Below, piece by piece: positions 26,769 to 35,092 of a stretch of DNA of 64,000 bases. Below the pieces are notes generated by a model. It was not told where the DNA came from, searched no databases, and saw nothing but the letters and a program-made list of their open reading frames with translations. The DNA lies in contig NZ_JABACJ020000011.1 in the NCBI RefSeq assembly GCF_012524165.2, positions 62,001 to 126,000 of the forward strand, given 5' to 3'. The number at the start of each line of letters is the position of its first letter. Position 1 is the stretch's first letter. Both the position numbers and the translations under genes were made by a program. The stretch comes from Faecalicatena faecalis (GTDB lineage Bacteria > Bacillota > Clostridia > Lachnospirales > Lachnospiraceae).

Positions 26769-27761
26769 ATGGCAATTACTGTTAATCAGATAGCTGAAAT
26801 ATGCAAGGTTTCAAGGACTACAGTTCTGAGAGCTTTGAATGACAGTGGAAGTGTTGGAAAGGAGACAAAAGAAAGAATTTTGTCTGTTGCCAAAGAATAT
26901 AATTACCGTCCTAATTTACTTGCAAGGAGCCTGAATCACGGCAGGACAATGTCCCTGGGCGTAGTGACCATCAATATTGAGAATATGTATTTTGTCCAAT
27001 CCTTGAATATTATCAATAAGGAAGCAGACAAGAGAGGGTACTTTACCAATATTGTGGTCTGTGATGAAAGCCTGGATTGGGAGAGAAAGCTGATTCAGGG
27101 GCTTGCAGACCGCCAGATGGAAGGGATATTGATCAGTCCAATTAATAAAGGAAAAGAATTTGAAGACTTTTTATTATCTTTAAATATACCTGTTGTCTGT
27201 ATTGGCAACCAAGTATCAGATTCAATAACTACAGTACAGGTAAACGAAATGGCAGCAGCAATGGAGTCGGTAGACTTGATCGTTTCTAAAGGATATGAAA
27301 GAATCATATTCATCTGTCCTCCGCTTGCTGTGAAAGAGAAAGAAAATATATATGTCCATGAGCAGCGGCTTCTTGGTTTCCAGGCATCTGCTGCAAAATA
27401 CCCTGGTCTGATCCAGGAGGTGATCGGCAAGACGGATTATCTGCCAGATGTGGAAGAAATGCTGGCTCGAAAAGATCAGGGAAAGACAGCCTTTTTATGC
27501 TCTGGTGACAGCTATGCATTAAACGTGATGCGCTGGGGACAGCAGAATGGGATGAGCATACCGGACGACTTCGGTCTGATGGGATTTGATGATATCAACA
27601 TTCTGGAATTCATTACTCCTAAGCTGACAACGGTCTCGACGAATCTGGAGGGAGTGGCGGCAACAGCGGTCTCAGAGCTTCTTACACAGATAGACTCAGA
27701 GGATTATGTTCCCAAAGCAATCTATTTGAATTACAAAATATTGGATAGAGAGACTTTGTGA
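26769..27761 (+). CDS. LacI-family transcriptional regulator (arabinan locus I)
   Basis: About 331 residues: N-terminal LacI HTH (VNQIAEICKVSRTTVLRALN) and hinge (NLLARSLN), then a periplasmic-binding-like effector domain (about 60-330). ATG at 26769 follows AAGGGAGG; the longer open frame begins inside the end of the GH51 gene. It sits between GH51 and GH43 of locus I, so it most likely senses arabinose or an arabino-oligosaccharide and represses this locus through a dyad near 21917 (inference). Confidence 0.9.
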   Translation: MAITVNQIAEICKVSRTTVLRALNDSGSVGKETKERILSVAKEYNYRPNLLARSLNHGRTMSLGVVTINIENMYFVQSLNIINKEADKRGYFTNIVVCDESLDWERKLIQGLADRQMEGILISPINKGKEFEDFLLSLNIPVVCIGNQVSDSITTVQVNEMAAAMESVDLIVSKGYERIIFICPPLAVKEKENIYVHEQRLLGFQASAAKYPGLIQEVIGKTDYLPDVEEMLARKDQGKTAFLCSGDSYALNVMRWGQQNGMSIPDDFGLMGFDDINILEFITPKLTTVSTNLEGVAATAVSELLTQIDSEDYVPKAIYLNYKILDRETL

Positions 27762-27892
27762 CATCTAATGATGGAAATATATTTTCATGATCAGAAAGCT
27801 AGCAGCAAAGAGGCCTTAAGTGGCCTCAACTCAACGTGGGTGGAATGCTGTATATAAGTTTACCTGCACATTTGAGATGTGAGGATAGTATC

Positions 27893-28861
27893 ATGAATAT
27901 TCATAATTTTATACAAACGAAATATAATGAACCATTTATAGTTCAACGGGCTGACCCTTATGTCTATAGACATGAAGATGGGAGCTATCTGTTTACTGCA
28001 TCTGTCCCGGAATATGACCGAATCGTGCTCCGTCAGAGCGATACACTTGATGGACTGCAGGATGCAGAGGAAGTTACGATATGGAAGAGACATGAGACAG
28101 GAAAGATGAGCATGCATATATGGGCGCCCGAAATTCACTTTATAGAAGGAAAATGGTTTCTCTATTTTGCGGCCAGCGAAAAGGATGATATCTGGGCACT
28201 GCGCCCCTATGTTTTGGAATGTACAGGCAGTGACCCAATTGCAGACCCCTGGATAGAAAAAGGGAAGATGCAGGCAGCGGATGACTTTTCTTTTCAAGAT
28301 TTTTCACTGGATATGACGGTGTTTAAGAACCAGGATAAATGGTATTGCGTTTGGGCCGAAAAGGTGAGTGTAGGGAAGAAAATTTCCAACCTTTATATAG
28401 CGGAATTGGAAAGCCCATGCAGGCTGTCCACAGCACAGGTGCTTTTGACATCGCCTGATTATGATTGGGAGAGAGTAGATTTCTGGGTGAACGAGGGTCC
28501 GTCGCTGCTGCGGCATGAGGACAAGCTCTATCTGACGTATTCAGCGAGTGCGACCGGAGCCTGTTACTGTATGGGAATGCTGAGTATATCGTCCGGGGCC
28601 GACCTCTTAGATCCACATGCTTGGAAAAAGGAAAGGCTGCCGATCATGAAAACAGATTGGGAAAAAGGGATTTTAGGTCCAGGACATAATTCATTCACGA
28701 AATCGGAAGATGGGAAAGAGGATATCATGATTTATCATGCCCGGCAGTACGATGAGATTGAAGGGGATCCCTTGTATGATCCGAATCGGCATACCTATCG
28801 TATGAAAATTCTGTGGGACAAAGATGGTCGTCCGGTATTTGATATGACAAATAATTTTTGA
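27893..28861 (+). CDS. GH43 arabinosidase (GH43_26-like, locus I)
   Basis: 322 residues, five-bladed beta-propeller GH43 enzyme without a signal peptide. Expected catalytic residues are visible: Asp-21 in RADPYVY (base), Asp-140 in FSLDMTV (pKa modulator) and Glu-201 in WVNEGPS (acid). The overall pattern (TASVPEYDR) resembles exo-alpha-1,5-L-arabinofuranosidases of subfamily 26 as I recall them; xylosidase activity is less likely given the locus. ATG at 27893 was chosen because the fold starts right after it. It lies 131 bp after the LacI gene and ends in a terminator. A paralogue is at 55600. Confidence 0.85.
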   Translation: MNIHNFIQTKYNEPFIVQRADPYVYRHEDGSYLFTASVPEYDRIVLRQSDTLDGLQDAEEVTIWKRHETGKMSMHIWAPEIHFIEGKWFLYFAASEKDDIWALRPYVLECTGSDPIADPWIEKGKMQAADDFSFQDFSLDMTVFKNQDKWYCVWAEKVSVGKKISNLYIAELESPCRLSTAQVLLTSPDYDWERVDFWVNEGPSLLRHEDKLYLTYSASATGACYCMGMLSISSGADLLDPHAWKKERLPIMKTDWEKGILGPGHNSFTKSEDGKEDIMIYHARQYDEIEGDPLYDPNRHTYRMKILWDKDGRPVFDMTNNF

Positions 28862-28873
28862 GATTTTGAAGGA

Positions 28874-28916
28874 AGTGGTGAAGCGGATTCTGAATATCCG
28901 CAGCACCGCTTTTTTT
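28874..28916 (+). terminator. Rho-independent terminator of arabinan locus I
   Basis: AGTGGTG..GCGGAT (28874-28888) pairs with ATCCGC..CACCGCT (28895-28910) with one 2-nt internal loop, followed by a T-run. Confidence 0.85.
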
Positions 28917-28938
28917 GCGGTGTAGAAACTATTTGGAC

Positions 28939-28967
28939 TTGACAGTATCTTTTCTGCAAAGTAGGAT
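28939..28967 (+). promoter_or_regulatory. Promoter of the AIM24-yfcE-NYN operon
   Basis: TTGACA (28939-28944), 17-nt spacer, TAGGAT (28962-28967), 43 nt before the start codon of the first gene. Confidence 0.6.
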
Positions 28968-29009
28968 GAAAGAAGAGAATCGTATAAAACGATAAACGGA
29001 GGAAAAAAT

Positions 29010-29687
29010 ATGAAATATGAGATCAAAGGCGGAGCATTTCCAGTTGTTGAATGTCAGCTCACAGATGGTGAGCAGATGATCACGGAGAAGGGCTCTATGG
29101 TGTGGATGAGCCCAAATATGCAGATGGAGACGGCAGGCGGCGGTATTGGGAAGATGTTTTCCAAGGCATTTTCTGGAGAAAGCATGTTCCAGAATATTTA
29201 TACGGCACGTGGTGCAGGTGTGATTGCATTCGGCTCCAGCTTCCCGGGAAGGATCATGCCGGTCCAGATTACACCGGGGCATGAGATGGTCGTACAGAAG
29301 AGCGCATTTCTTGCGTCAGAGAGCAGCGTGCAGCTCTCTATTCATTTTAATAAGAAGCTGGGCACCGGGGTATTCGGTGGAGAGGGATTCATCATGCAGC
29401 GTCTGTCTGGAAGTGGAATGGCTTTTGTTGAAATTGACGGGGAACTGGTTGAGTATGAATTGGCAGCAGGCCAGCAGATTATCGTTGACACTGGCAATGT
29501 AGCCGGCTTCGAGGTCGGAGTACAGATAGATATTCAGCAGGTTCCAGGACTGAAGAATAAACTGCTAGGTGGAGAAGGTCTGTTTAATACAGTATTGACC
29601 GGACCAGGGAAGATCTGGCTGCAGACGATGCCTATCTCCAGTGTAGCGGGAGCTATCCGTCCTTATATACCATCAGGAAATGCGTAG
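29010..29687 (+). CDS. TIGR00266/AIM24-family protein
   Basis: 225 residues, soluble, beta-rich and glycine-rich, matching the AIM24/TIGR00266 family (segments such as GSMVWMSPNMQMET and GEGFIMQRLSGSGMAFVE). The bacterial members have a tubby-like or TRAP-like beta-barrel fold and no established function; the mitochondrial homologue affects inner-membrane organisation. It is the first gene of a three-gene operon with a phosphodiesterase and a NYN-domain protein. GGAGGA precedes the ATG. Confidence 0.8.
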   Translation: MKYEIKGGAFPVVECQLTDGEQMITEKGSMVWMSPNMQMETAGGGIGKMFSKAFSGESMFQNIYTARGAGVIAFGSSFPGRIMPVQITPGHEMVVQKSAFLASESSVQLSIHFNKKLGTGVFGGEGFIMQRLSGSGMAFVEIDGELVEYELAAGQQIIVDTGNVAGFEVGVQIDIQQVPGLKNKLLGGEGLFNTVLTGPGKIWLQTMPISSVAGAIRPYIPSGNA

Positions 29688-29704
29688 GACAGGGAGGGAA
29701 TTGC

Positions 29705-30259
29705 ATGAGGTTGATGATTGCATCAGACATCCATGGTTCTGCGTTCTACTGTCGTCAGATGGTGGAGGCATACAAACGAGAAAGGGCGGACAGGCTGTTA
29801 TTACTGGGGGACATTTTATATCATGGACCGCGCAATGATCTGCCGAAGGATTACGCTCCAAAAGAAGTGATTGCCATGCTGAATCCGATCAAGGAGCATT
29901 TGCTCTGCGTGCGCGGAAATTGTGACACGGAGGTAGACCAGATGGTGTTGGAATTTCCGATTATGGCAGAGTACTGTTTTCTGGAATTGGACGGACAGAC
30001 GATATTAGCGACACATGGGCATATATGGAATCCTGCTAATCCACCAATGCTGAAAGAGGGGGACATCCTTCTCAACGGTCACACCCATATTCCAGCATGC
30101 GAGGAGAAGGAAGCGTATATTTATATGAATCCGGGTTCTGTATCCATACCAAAAGAAAATTCAGCGCATAGTTATATGATATATGAAAATAAAATCTTTG
30201 AGTGGAAAGATTTGAATGGAGAGGTATACCGAACATGGACGACAAATATGCATTGCTAA
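29705..30259 (+). CDS. yfcE: YfcE-type metallophosphodiesterase
   Basis: 184 residues, calcineurin-like phosphoesterase: DIHGS (9-13), GDILYHG (36-42), GNCD (72-75), TH-GH (near 101-103) and NGHTHIP are the metal-binding motifs of the YfcE/MJ0936 group. These enzymes cleave phosphodiesters in vitro; the physiological substrate is unknown. It follows the AIM24-like gene by 17 nt and overlaps the NYN gene by 25 nt, so the three are cotranscribed. GGGAGG precedes the ATG. Confidence 0.9.
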   Translation: MRLMIASDIHGSAFYCRQMVEAYKRERADRLLLLGDILYHGPRNDLPKDYAPKEVIAMLNPIKEHLLCVRGNCDTEVDQMVLEFPIMAEYCFLELDGQTILATHGHIWNPANPPMLKEGDILLNGHTHIPACEEKEAYIYMNPGSVSIPKENSAHSYMIYENKIFEWKDLNGEVYRTWTTNMHC

Positions 30260-31209
30260 TTGATGCGGACAATGTTTCCGCCAAATACATCAAGCCGATA
30301 TTAGATGAGCTTTCCAAATATGGAAATGTAACATACAAAAGAATTTATGGTGACTGGACCAGTACGTACAGTTCCAGTTGGAAGGAAGAGCTTTTACAGA
30401 ATTCGATTACGCCGATCCAGCAGTTCAGCTATACCCATGGTAAAAATGCGACCGATTCCGCGATGATCATCGACGCAATGGATATGTTGTATACAAGTGA
30501 GTTAGAAGGATTCTGCCTGGTATCCAGCGACAGCGATTTTACGAAGCTGGCCAGCCGCCTGCGTGAGAGTGGAAAGACGGTCATCGGCATGGGGGAAGAT
30601 AAGACTCCGGTGCCGTTCCGTAAGGCGTGTGATATCTTTACGGTCCTGGAATTGCTGCTGGAAGATAACACCATAGAAAAAGAAGAAAAGGCCTTGGTCC
30701 ATGCGACAAATAAGGAAAGTAAAAAGTGCAATACCGATGTGGTTTCTAAGAATCAGATTGAAGAAGCCGTTGTAAAAATTATTACAGAGAATCAGAACAA
30801 TGATAAAGAGACTGGACTGGGCGAGGTGGGAAGCCGTCTTGTTAAGCTGTACCCGGATTTTGATGTCCGTCGTTATGGATACAGCCTTCTGTCCAAGTTT
30901 CTGGAGACATTTCCCAAATTAAAGTTGAAACAGGATGGAACCCAGGTGACGGTGACCGTGTATGAGGATAAGAGCAAGAAAGAAATGCTGGAAGAATATA
31001 TCATCATGCTTGTCCAGAATGCCGGGGCCCAGGGCGTCTCACTCGGAACATTAGGGAATAAGATACGGAACCGGTTCGGTGATTTCAAGGTCAGAGATTA
31101 CGGATACTCTCAATTCAAACAGTATATCCAAAGCTTTCCAGAGATTCAGATCCGGGATGACGGAGAACAGAACTGGGCAGTTTACGGGAAGAACTACAAA
31201 GGGGTGTGA
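30235..31209 (+). CDS. NYN/LabA-type RNase-like domain with two OST-HTH (LOTUS) domains
   Basis: 325 residues. Residues 1-140 are a NYN (PIN-like) domain with acidic positions in LLIDADN, NATDSAMIIDAMD and VSSDSDF expected for metal-dependent RNA cleavage. Two C-terminal OST-HTH/LOTUS domains follow (about 180-255 and 258-325), each with the G-x-x-x-x-F pattern of these RNA-binding winged helices (LGEVGSRLVKLYPDFDVRRY and LGTLGNKIRNRFGDFKVRDY). The combination suggests an RNA-directed nuclease acting in the cytoplasm. ATG at 30235 is used because the NYN strand starts at residue 5; it overlaps yfcE. The last codons form part of a palindrome shared with the jetC end. Confidence 0.85.
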   Translation: MDDKYALLIDADNVSAKYIKPILDELSKYGNVTYKRIYGDWTSTYSSSWKEELLQNSITPIQQFSYTHGKNATDSAMIIDAMDMLYTSELEGFCLVSSDSDFTKLASRLRESGKTVIGMGEDKTPVPFRKACDIFTVLELLLEDNTIEKEEKALVHATNKESKKCNTDVVSKNQIEEAVVKIITENQNNDKETGLGEVGSRLVKLYPDFDVRRYGYSLLSKFLETFPKLKLKQDGTQVTVTVYEDKSKKEMLEEYIIMLVQNAGAQGVSLGTLGNKIRNRFGDFKVRDYGYSQFKQYIQSFPEIQIRDDGEQNWAVYGKNYKGV

Positions 31210-31216
31210 CCCCTTT
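31198..31216. repeat. 19-nt palindrome, copy 2 (AAAGGGGT-GTG-ACCCCTTT)
   Basis: Both 8-nt arms are identical to those of the element at 18281-18299; only the centre differs. Like that copy it spans a stop codon. A true terminator follows it, so it need not act as one. Confidence 0.5.
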
Positions 31217-31244
31217 TCACACGTTATTTAGAGAAATTACAAAG

Positions 31245-31269
31245 GCCCAGGCTTCTGCCTGGGTTTTTT
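31245..31269 (+). terminator. Rho-independent terminator after the NYN gene
   Basis: CCCAGGC (31246-31252), loop TTCT, GCCTGGG (31257-31263), then TTTTTT. Confidence 0.95.
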
Positions 31270-31373
31270 CAATATTAAAAAACTACAATCATAGTGATAC
31301 AAGAAAAATAACAGAAAATCACAACATGAATTTGTCTAAATCTTACAAAAAAAATGAGGATTTATCAAACATA

Positions 31374-31434
31374 TTGACAGATAAAACAAAAGGTGTTAGT
31401 CTCAAAATGTAAACGTTATCAGAAAACGTTTGCA
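31374..31434 (+). promoter_or_regulatory. Promoter and tandem operators of the LacI gene at 31448
   Basis: TTGACA (31374-31379), 17-nt spacer, TAGTCT (31397-31402). Two sites related to the perfect palindrome TGTAAACGTTTACA of 32538-32551 follow: TGTAAACGTTATCA (31408-31421) and AGAAAACGTTTGCA (31421-31434). They cover the transcription start and ribosome-site region, so autorepression is likely. They also resemble catabolite-responsive elements, so CcpA binding is an alternative. Confidence 0.6.
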
Positions 31435-31447
31435 AGAGGAGGAAGCT

Positions 31448-32467
31448 ATGAAATCCAGCACGTTAAAGGATATCGCCAAGAAGTTGAATCTATCAGTAGC
31501 AACGGTATCGAGGGCGGTCAACAATAAAGAATATGTGAAGGAAGAGACAAGAAAGAGAGTACTTGAGGCATTGGAAGAATATAATTATGTTCCCAATGAG
31601 GTCGCACGCTCCTTAAAGCTTCAGTCTACGAAGACAATAGCAGTCATACTGCCGGATATCTGTGAGGCATTTTTCGGCGAGATCATCAAAGGAATCGATC
31701 AGATCGTTTCCCCGAAGGGGTATACGATCATCGTAGCCGATACGAACGAGAAGAAAGAGAATGAGGAAAAATATCTTGCGCTCCTACAGCAGAAGCGGAT
31801 CGATGCACTCGTATTTGCCACAGTAGATTTATCAGGTTGTAATGTTAAGAAATATCTTCCCAGTCTCCCGGTGATTTTTATTGATAATATACCAGAGCTG
31901 GAAGGAATCGACTCCGTTACCATTGACAATGTGCAGGCCAGCAGCATGGCGATCGATTACTTATTAGAGCAGGGACACAGGCGGATCGCTACGATCATTG
32001 GATCGGTGAAAGAGACTACAGGATTTGCAAGGCGCGAGGGGTATCTCAAGGCGCTTGAAAAACAGGGAATCCCTGTGGATGAGTATTTGATCCAGTATGG
32101 GAATTATAAGGAGAATGACGGATTCAGATGTATGGAAAAGCTGATTCAGAACATTAAGGAGCATCCCTTCACATCTGTTTATGTCACATCTGAGAAGATG
32201 ACATTCGGAGCGATCAAAGCGATTCGGGAGTATGGTCTTCGTGTTCCAGATGACATTTCACTGGTCGGTTTTGATGTACAGGATAAGGCACAACTGATCA
32301 GTCCGAGCATCACGACAGTGCGTCAGCCAGAGAATCTGATTGGAAGCAGAGTGGGAGAACTTCTCCTCAGACGGCTGGAGGAGAAGGATGAAGAACAGCG
32401 GATACCGCAGCAGATACTTTTGAGGCCATCTATTGTAGTAGGTCAGAGTGTAAAAAAAGTGAACTGA
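31448..32467 (+). CDS. LacI-family transcriptional regulator (operon 32588-42821)
   Basis: 339 residues with an N-terminal LacI HTH (LKDIAKKLNLSVATVSRAVN), hinge NEVARSLKLQ and a periplasmic-binding-like effector domain. ATG at 31448 follows AGAGGAGG; a longer frame starts inside the operators. The effector is unknown but is presumably the ligand of the ribose-type importer encoded downstream. Three related AACGTT-centred sites (two before this gene, one perfect palindrome before the ABC ATPase gene) indicate it controls both itself and the operon. Confidence 0.9.
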   Translation: MKSSTLKDIAKKLNLSVATVSRAVNNKEYVKEETRKRVLEALEEYNYVPNEVARSLKLQSTKTIAVILPDICEAFFGEIIKGIDQIVSPKGYTIIVADTNEKKENEEKYLALLQQKRIDALVFATVDLSGCNVKKYLPSLPVIFIDNIPELEGIDSVTIDNVQASSMAIDYLLEQGHRRIATIIGSVKETTGFARREGYLKALEKQGIPVDEYLIQYGNYKENDGFRCMEKLIQNIKEHPFTSVYVTSEKMTFGAIKAIREYGLRVPDDISLVGFDVQDKAQLISPSITTVRQPENLIGSRVGELLLRRLEEKDEEQRIPQQILLRPSIVVGQSVKKVN

Positions 32468-32473
32468 ACAAGT

Positions 32474-32518
32474 GCTGGAGGGTATTTATGGGGGGCTTTG
32501 CCATAAATATCTTCCAGC
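32474..32518 (+). other. 18-bp stem-loop between LacI gene and ABC operon
   Basis: 32474-32491 (starting GCTGGAGGG) pairs completely, with two G-U pairs, with 32501-32518 (ending TTCCAGC); the loop is 9 nt. It is followed by A-rich, not T-rich, sequence, so it is not a standard terminator on either strand. Possibly a weak or factor-dependent terminator or an RNA stability element. Confidence 0.5.
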
Positions 32519-32533
32519 AAAAAAATTTAACAT

Positions 32534-32555
32534 TTTCTGTAAACGTTTACAGAAA
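32534..32555 (+). promoter_or_regulatory. Perfect LacI-type operator before the ABC operon
   Basis: A 22-nt perfect palindrome with the core TGTAAACGTTTACA (32538-32551) and flanks TTTC/GAAA, 33 bp before the ABC ATPase start. Central CG and half-site form fit LacI-family binding; it also fits a cre consensus. Confidence 0.65.
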
Positions 32556-32587
32556 TATGGAAAAGAAAGGAAAATGAGGTGAGAAGT

Positions 32588-34099
32588 TTGCAAGAAGAGC
32601 TATTGAGGATGGAGGGAATCTGTAAAACATTCCCAGGAGTCAAAGCATTGGATGAAGCTGCGATTACTGTGAAAAGGGGAGAGATCCATGCACTGATGGG
32701 GGAAAATGGGGCTGGCAAATCTACACTGATGAAAGTATTGAACGGTCTTCTGGAGCCAGACAAGGGACAGATATGGTTCGATGGGGAAGAAATCCACGTG
32801 GAAAATCCAGCAGCGGCATTGAAGAAGGGAATCGCCATGATTTATCAGGAGCTGAATCCTGTAAGGGATATGACCGTGGCAGAGAACATATTTCTTGGGA
32901 GAGAGTTCACAAGAGGAAAAAGCTTTATTGTGGATAAGAAGAAGGGGGAAGAAGAGGCAAAGGTACTTTTGGAAAAGTTTCAGCTCGACGTGAAGCCGGG
33001 GGCAAAGATGCGAGGTCTGTCTATTGCGAAGATGCAGATGATAGAAATCGTGAAGGCCGTATCCTCGGGGGCGAAGCTGATCGTTATGGATGAACCGACC
33101 TCTTCCCTGACAGACGATGAGATCCGCGTCTTGTTCGGAAAAATCATGGAATTAAAAAAGGAACAGGTTTCGGTCGTTTATATTTCACATCGTATGGAAG
33201 AAATATTTGAGATTGCCGATACGGTGACAGTCATGAGGGATGGCAAATTTATAGATACAAAGAGGATTGATGAAATTGATAAGAATGCGTTGATACATAT
33301 GATGGTGGGACGCGAACTTTCCAATATCTTTCCGAAAGTATCCATAGAGATAAAAGAACCTCTGTTGGAGGTCAAGAACTTAAATTCCCGCCGCTTTTCG
33401 GATATCACATTTCATGTAAGGAGAGGGGAGATTCTTGGGTTTTATGGTCTAGTGGGTGCCGGAAGGAGTGAAATCTTCAAAAGTATCTTTGGGATGGACC
33501 CTTATGACAGTGGAGAAATTGTCGTAGAAGGCAAAACAGTCCATATCAAAAATCCCCACCAGGCCATTGAGGCAGGTATCGCTATGGTGACAGAGGATAG
33601 AAAAGAGTATGGACTGGTATTATGCAGGTCCATACGGGAAAATATTGCACTTCCGAATCTGGATCACTTTAAGAAAAAATTATTCCTGGACGGCAGGAAG
33701 GAAGAAAAGGAATGTAAGAGTATAGCGGAAAAGATTTCTGTCAAGATGAGCAGTATGAGCCAACTGGCCGGCAACCTGTCAGGCGGCAATCAACAGAAGG
33801 TCGTGCTTTCGAAATGGCTGATGCAGGAGCCGAAGATTCTGGTCCTGGACGAGCCGACAAGAGGAATCGACGTAGGGGCTAAGGCAGAGATTCACTCCTT
33901 GATGTGTGAGTTCGCAAAACAAGGGATGGCAATTGTCATGATTTCTTCCGAGCTTCCAGAAGTGATGGGGATGAGTGACAGAATCATGGTAATGGGAGAA
34001 GGAAAAATCAAAGGAGAATTCCGGTACGGAGAGTATTCACAGGATGAAATACTGGCCTGTGCTTTAAGTGGGAAGGAGTATGTGAACAATGAACAATAA
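32588..34099 (+). CDS. Ribose/galactose-type sugar ABC transporter ATPase (RbsA/MglA-like)
   Basis: About 503 residues with two fused ABC ATPase domains: Walker A GENGAGKST and Walker B VMDEPTSSL in the first, the degenerate GLVGAGRSE and intact LSGGNQQK with VLDEPTRGID in the second, as usual for carbohydrate-uptake-2 importers. It energises import with the permease and binding protein encoded next. The start is uncertain: TTG at 32588 gives the family-like N-terminus and GAGGTGA spacing; GTG at 32579 is the alternative. First gene of a nine-gene operon. Confidence 0.93.
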   Translation: MQEELLRMEGICKTFPGVKALDEAAITVKRGEIHALMGENGAGKSTLMKVLNGLLEPDKGQIWFDGEEIHVENPAAALKKGIAMIYQELNPVRDMTVAENIFLGREFTRGKSFIVDKKKGEEEAKVLLEKFQLDVKPGAKMRGLSIAKMQMIEIVKAVSSGAKLIVMDEPTSSLTDDEIRVLFGKIMELKKEQVSVVYISHRMEEIFEIADTVTVMRDGKFIDTKRIDEIDKNALIHMMVGRELSNIFPKVSIEIKEPLLEVKNLNSRRFSDITFHVRRGEILGFYGLVGAGRSEIFKSIFGMDPYDSGEIVVEGKTVHIKNPHQAIEAGIAMVTEDRKEYGLVLCRSIRENIALPNLDHFKKKLFLDGRKEEKECKSIAEKISVKMSSMSQLAGNLSGGNQQKVVLSKWLMQEPKILVLDEPTRGIDVGAKAEIHSLMCEFAKQGMAIVMISSELPEVMGMSDRIMVMGEGKIKGEFRYGEYSQDEILACALSGKEYVNNEQ

Positions 34100-35075
34100 A
34101 AAAGCAGTACTGAGTAATGAGAATATCGCCTTGTATTTAAGAAGTTATGCACTCATGGGAATCTTCCTTCTGATGTGTATCGCATTTGCGGTTGCCTCTC
34201 CGACATTCTTAACAATGTCAAATATTATAGGTGTTTTCCGGCAGATATCAACGAACGGTATCCTTGCAATCGGGATGACATTAGTCATTATTACAGGAGG
34301 TATCGATCTCTCTATTGGACCTCTGGCAGCAATTGCAGGTGTTGTTTCAGCAATGATCCTGGAGAAGAATCCAGACCTGTTCATACCGGCCGTTCTATCC
34401 GGCATTGTTGCTGCAGCCATTATGAGCATGTGGACAGGCTTTCTGGTCGCTAAGATGAGAATCGCTCCTTTTATCGCATCTCTGTCCACCATGTCAATTG
34501 CCAAGGGAATCGCACTTCTGATCGCGGACGGCGTTCCCCATACCATCTCAAATGAGTCCTACATCAAGCTTGGCAATGGGTATCTGTGGGACCCAAATAA
34601 GACGGGAGGCTTAAGTATTCCGACCCCGGTATTAGTGATTTTTATCGTGGCAATTGTCATCGGGATCATTTTATATAAAACCAAATACGGCCGTCATATC
34701 TATGCTGTCGGCGGAAATGAGAATGCCGCTATTGCATCTGGTATTAATGCGGCAAGGGTAAAATTTTGTACCTATGTTTTGAACGGCCTGTTGTGTGGAA
34801 TCGCAGGGATCGTGCTTGCCGGAAGAATCACATCCGGTCAGCCCACGGCAGCGACAGGCTACGAGATGGATGCGATCACGGCTGTCATAGTAGGCGGAAC
34901 GAGTATGACAGGCGGTGTTGGCAAGATAGGCGGAACAATTATTGGCGCGTTGATAATCGGAGTTCTCAATAATGGACTGATTCTTATGGGAGTGTCGTCC
35001 TACTATCAGCAGATTATCAAGGGCATCATCATTGCCGTCGCAGTGTTACTGGACATGAAAACAAAGAAGAATTAG
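34089..35075 (+). CDS. Ribose-type ABC transporter permease (RbsC-like)
   Basis: 328 residues with 8-10 membrane helices and family motifs (GITGG-like TGGIDLSIG at about residue 74, AVGGNENAA, and a Gly-rich GGTSMTGGVGKIGGT near 275). Forms the homodimeric channel of a carbohydrate-uptake-2 importer. Overlaps the ATPase gene by 11 nt. Confidence 0.93.
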   Translation: MNNKKAVLSNENIALYLRSYALMGIFLLMCIAFAVASPTFLTMSNIIGVFRQISTNGILAIGMTLVIITGGIDLSIGPLAAIAGVVSAMILEKNPDLFIPAVLSGIVAAAIMSMWTGFLVAKMRIAPFIASLSTMSIAKGIALLIADGVPHTISNESYIKLGNGYLWDPNKTGGLSIPTPVLVIFIVAIVIGIILYKTKYGRHIYAVGGNENAAIASGINAARVKFCTYVLNGLLCGIAGIVLAGRITSGQPTAATGYEMDAITAVIVGGTSMTGGVGKIGGTIIGALIIGVLNNGLILMGVSSYYQQIIKGIIIAVAVLLDMKTKKN

Positions 35076-35092
35076 AAAAGGAGAGCTGTATT

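Noticed and set aside
27812..27829. GAGGCC/GGCCTC hairpin after the locus I LacI gene as a terminator
   Set aside because: No T-run follows; too little support to list as a terminator.
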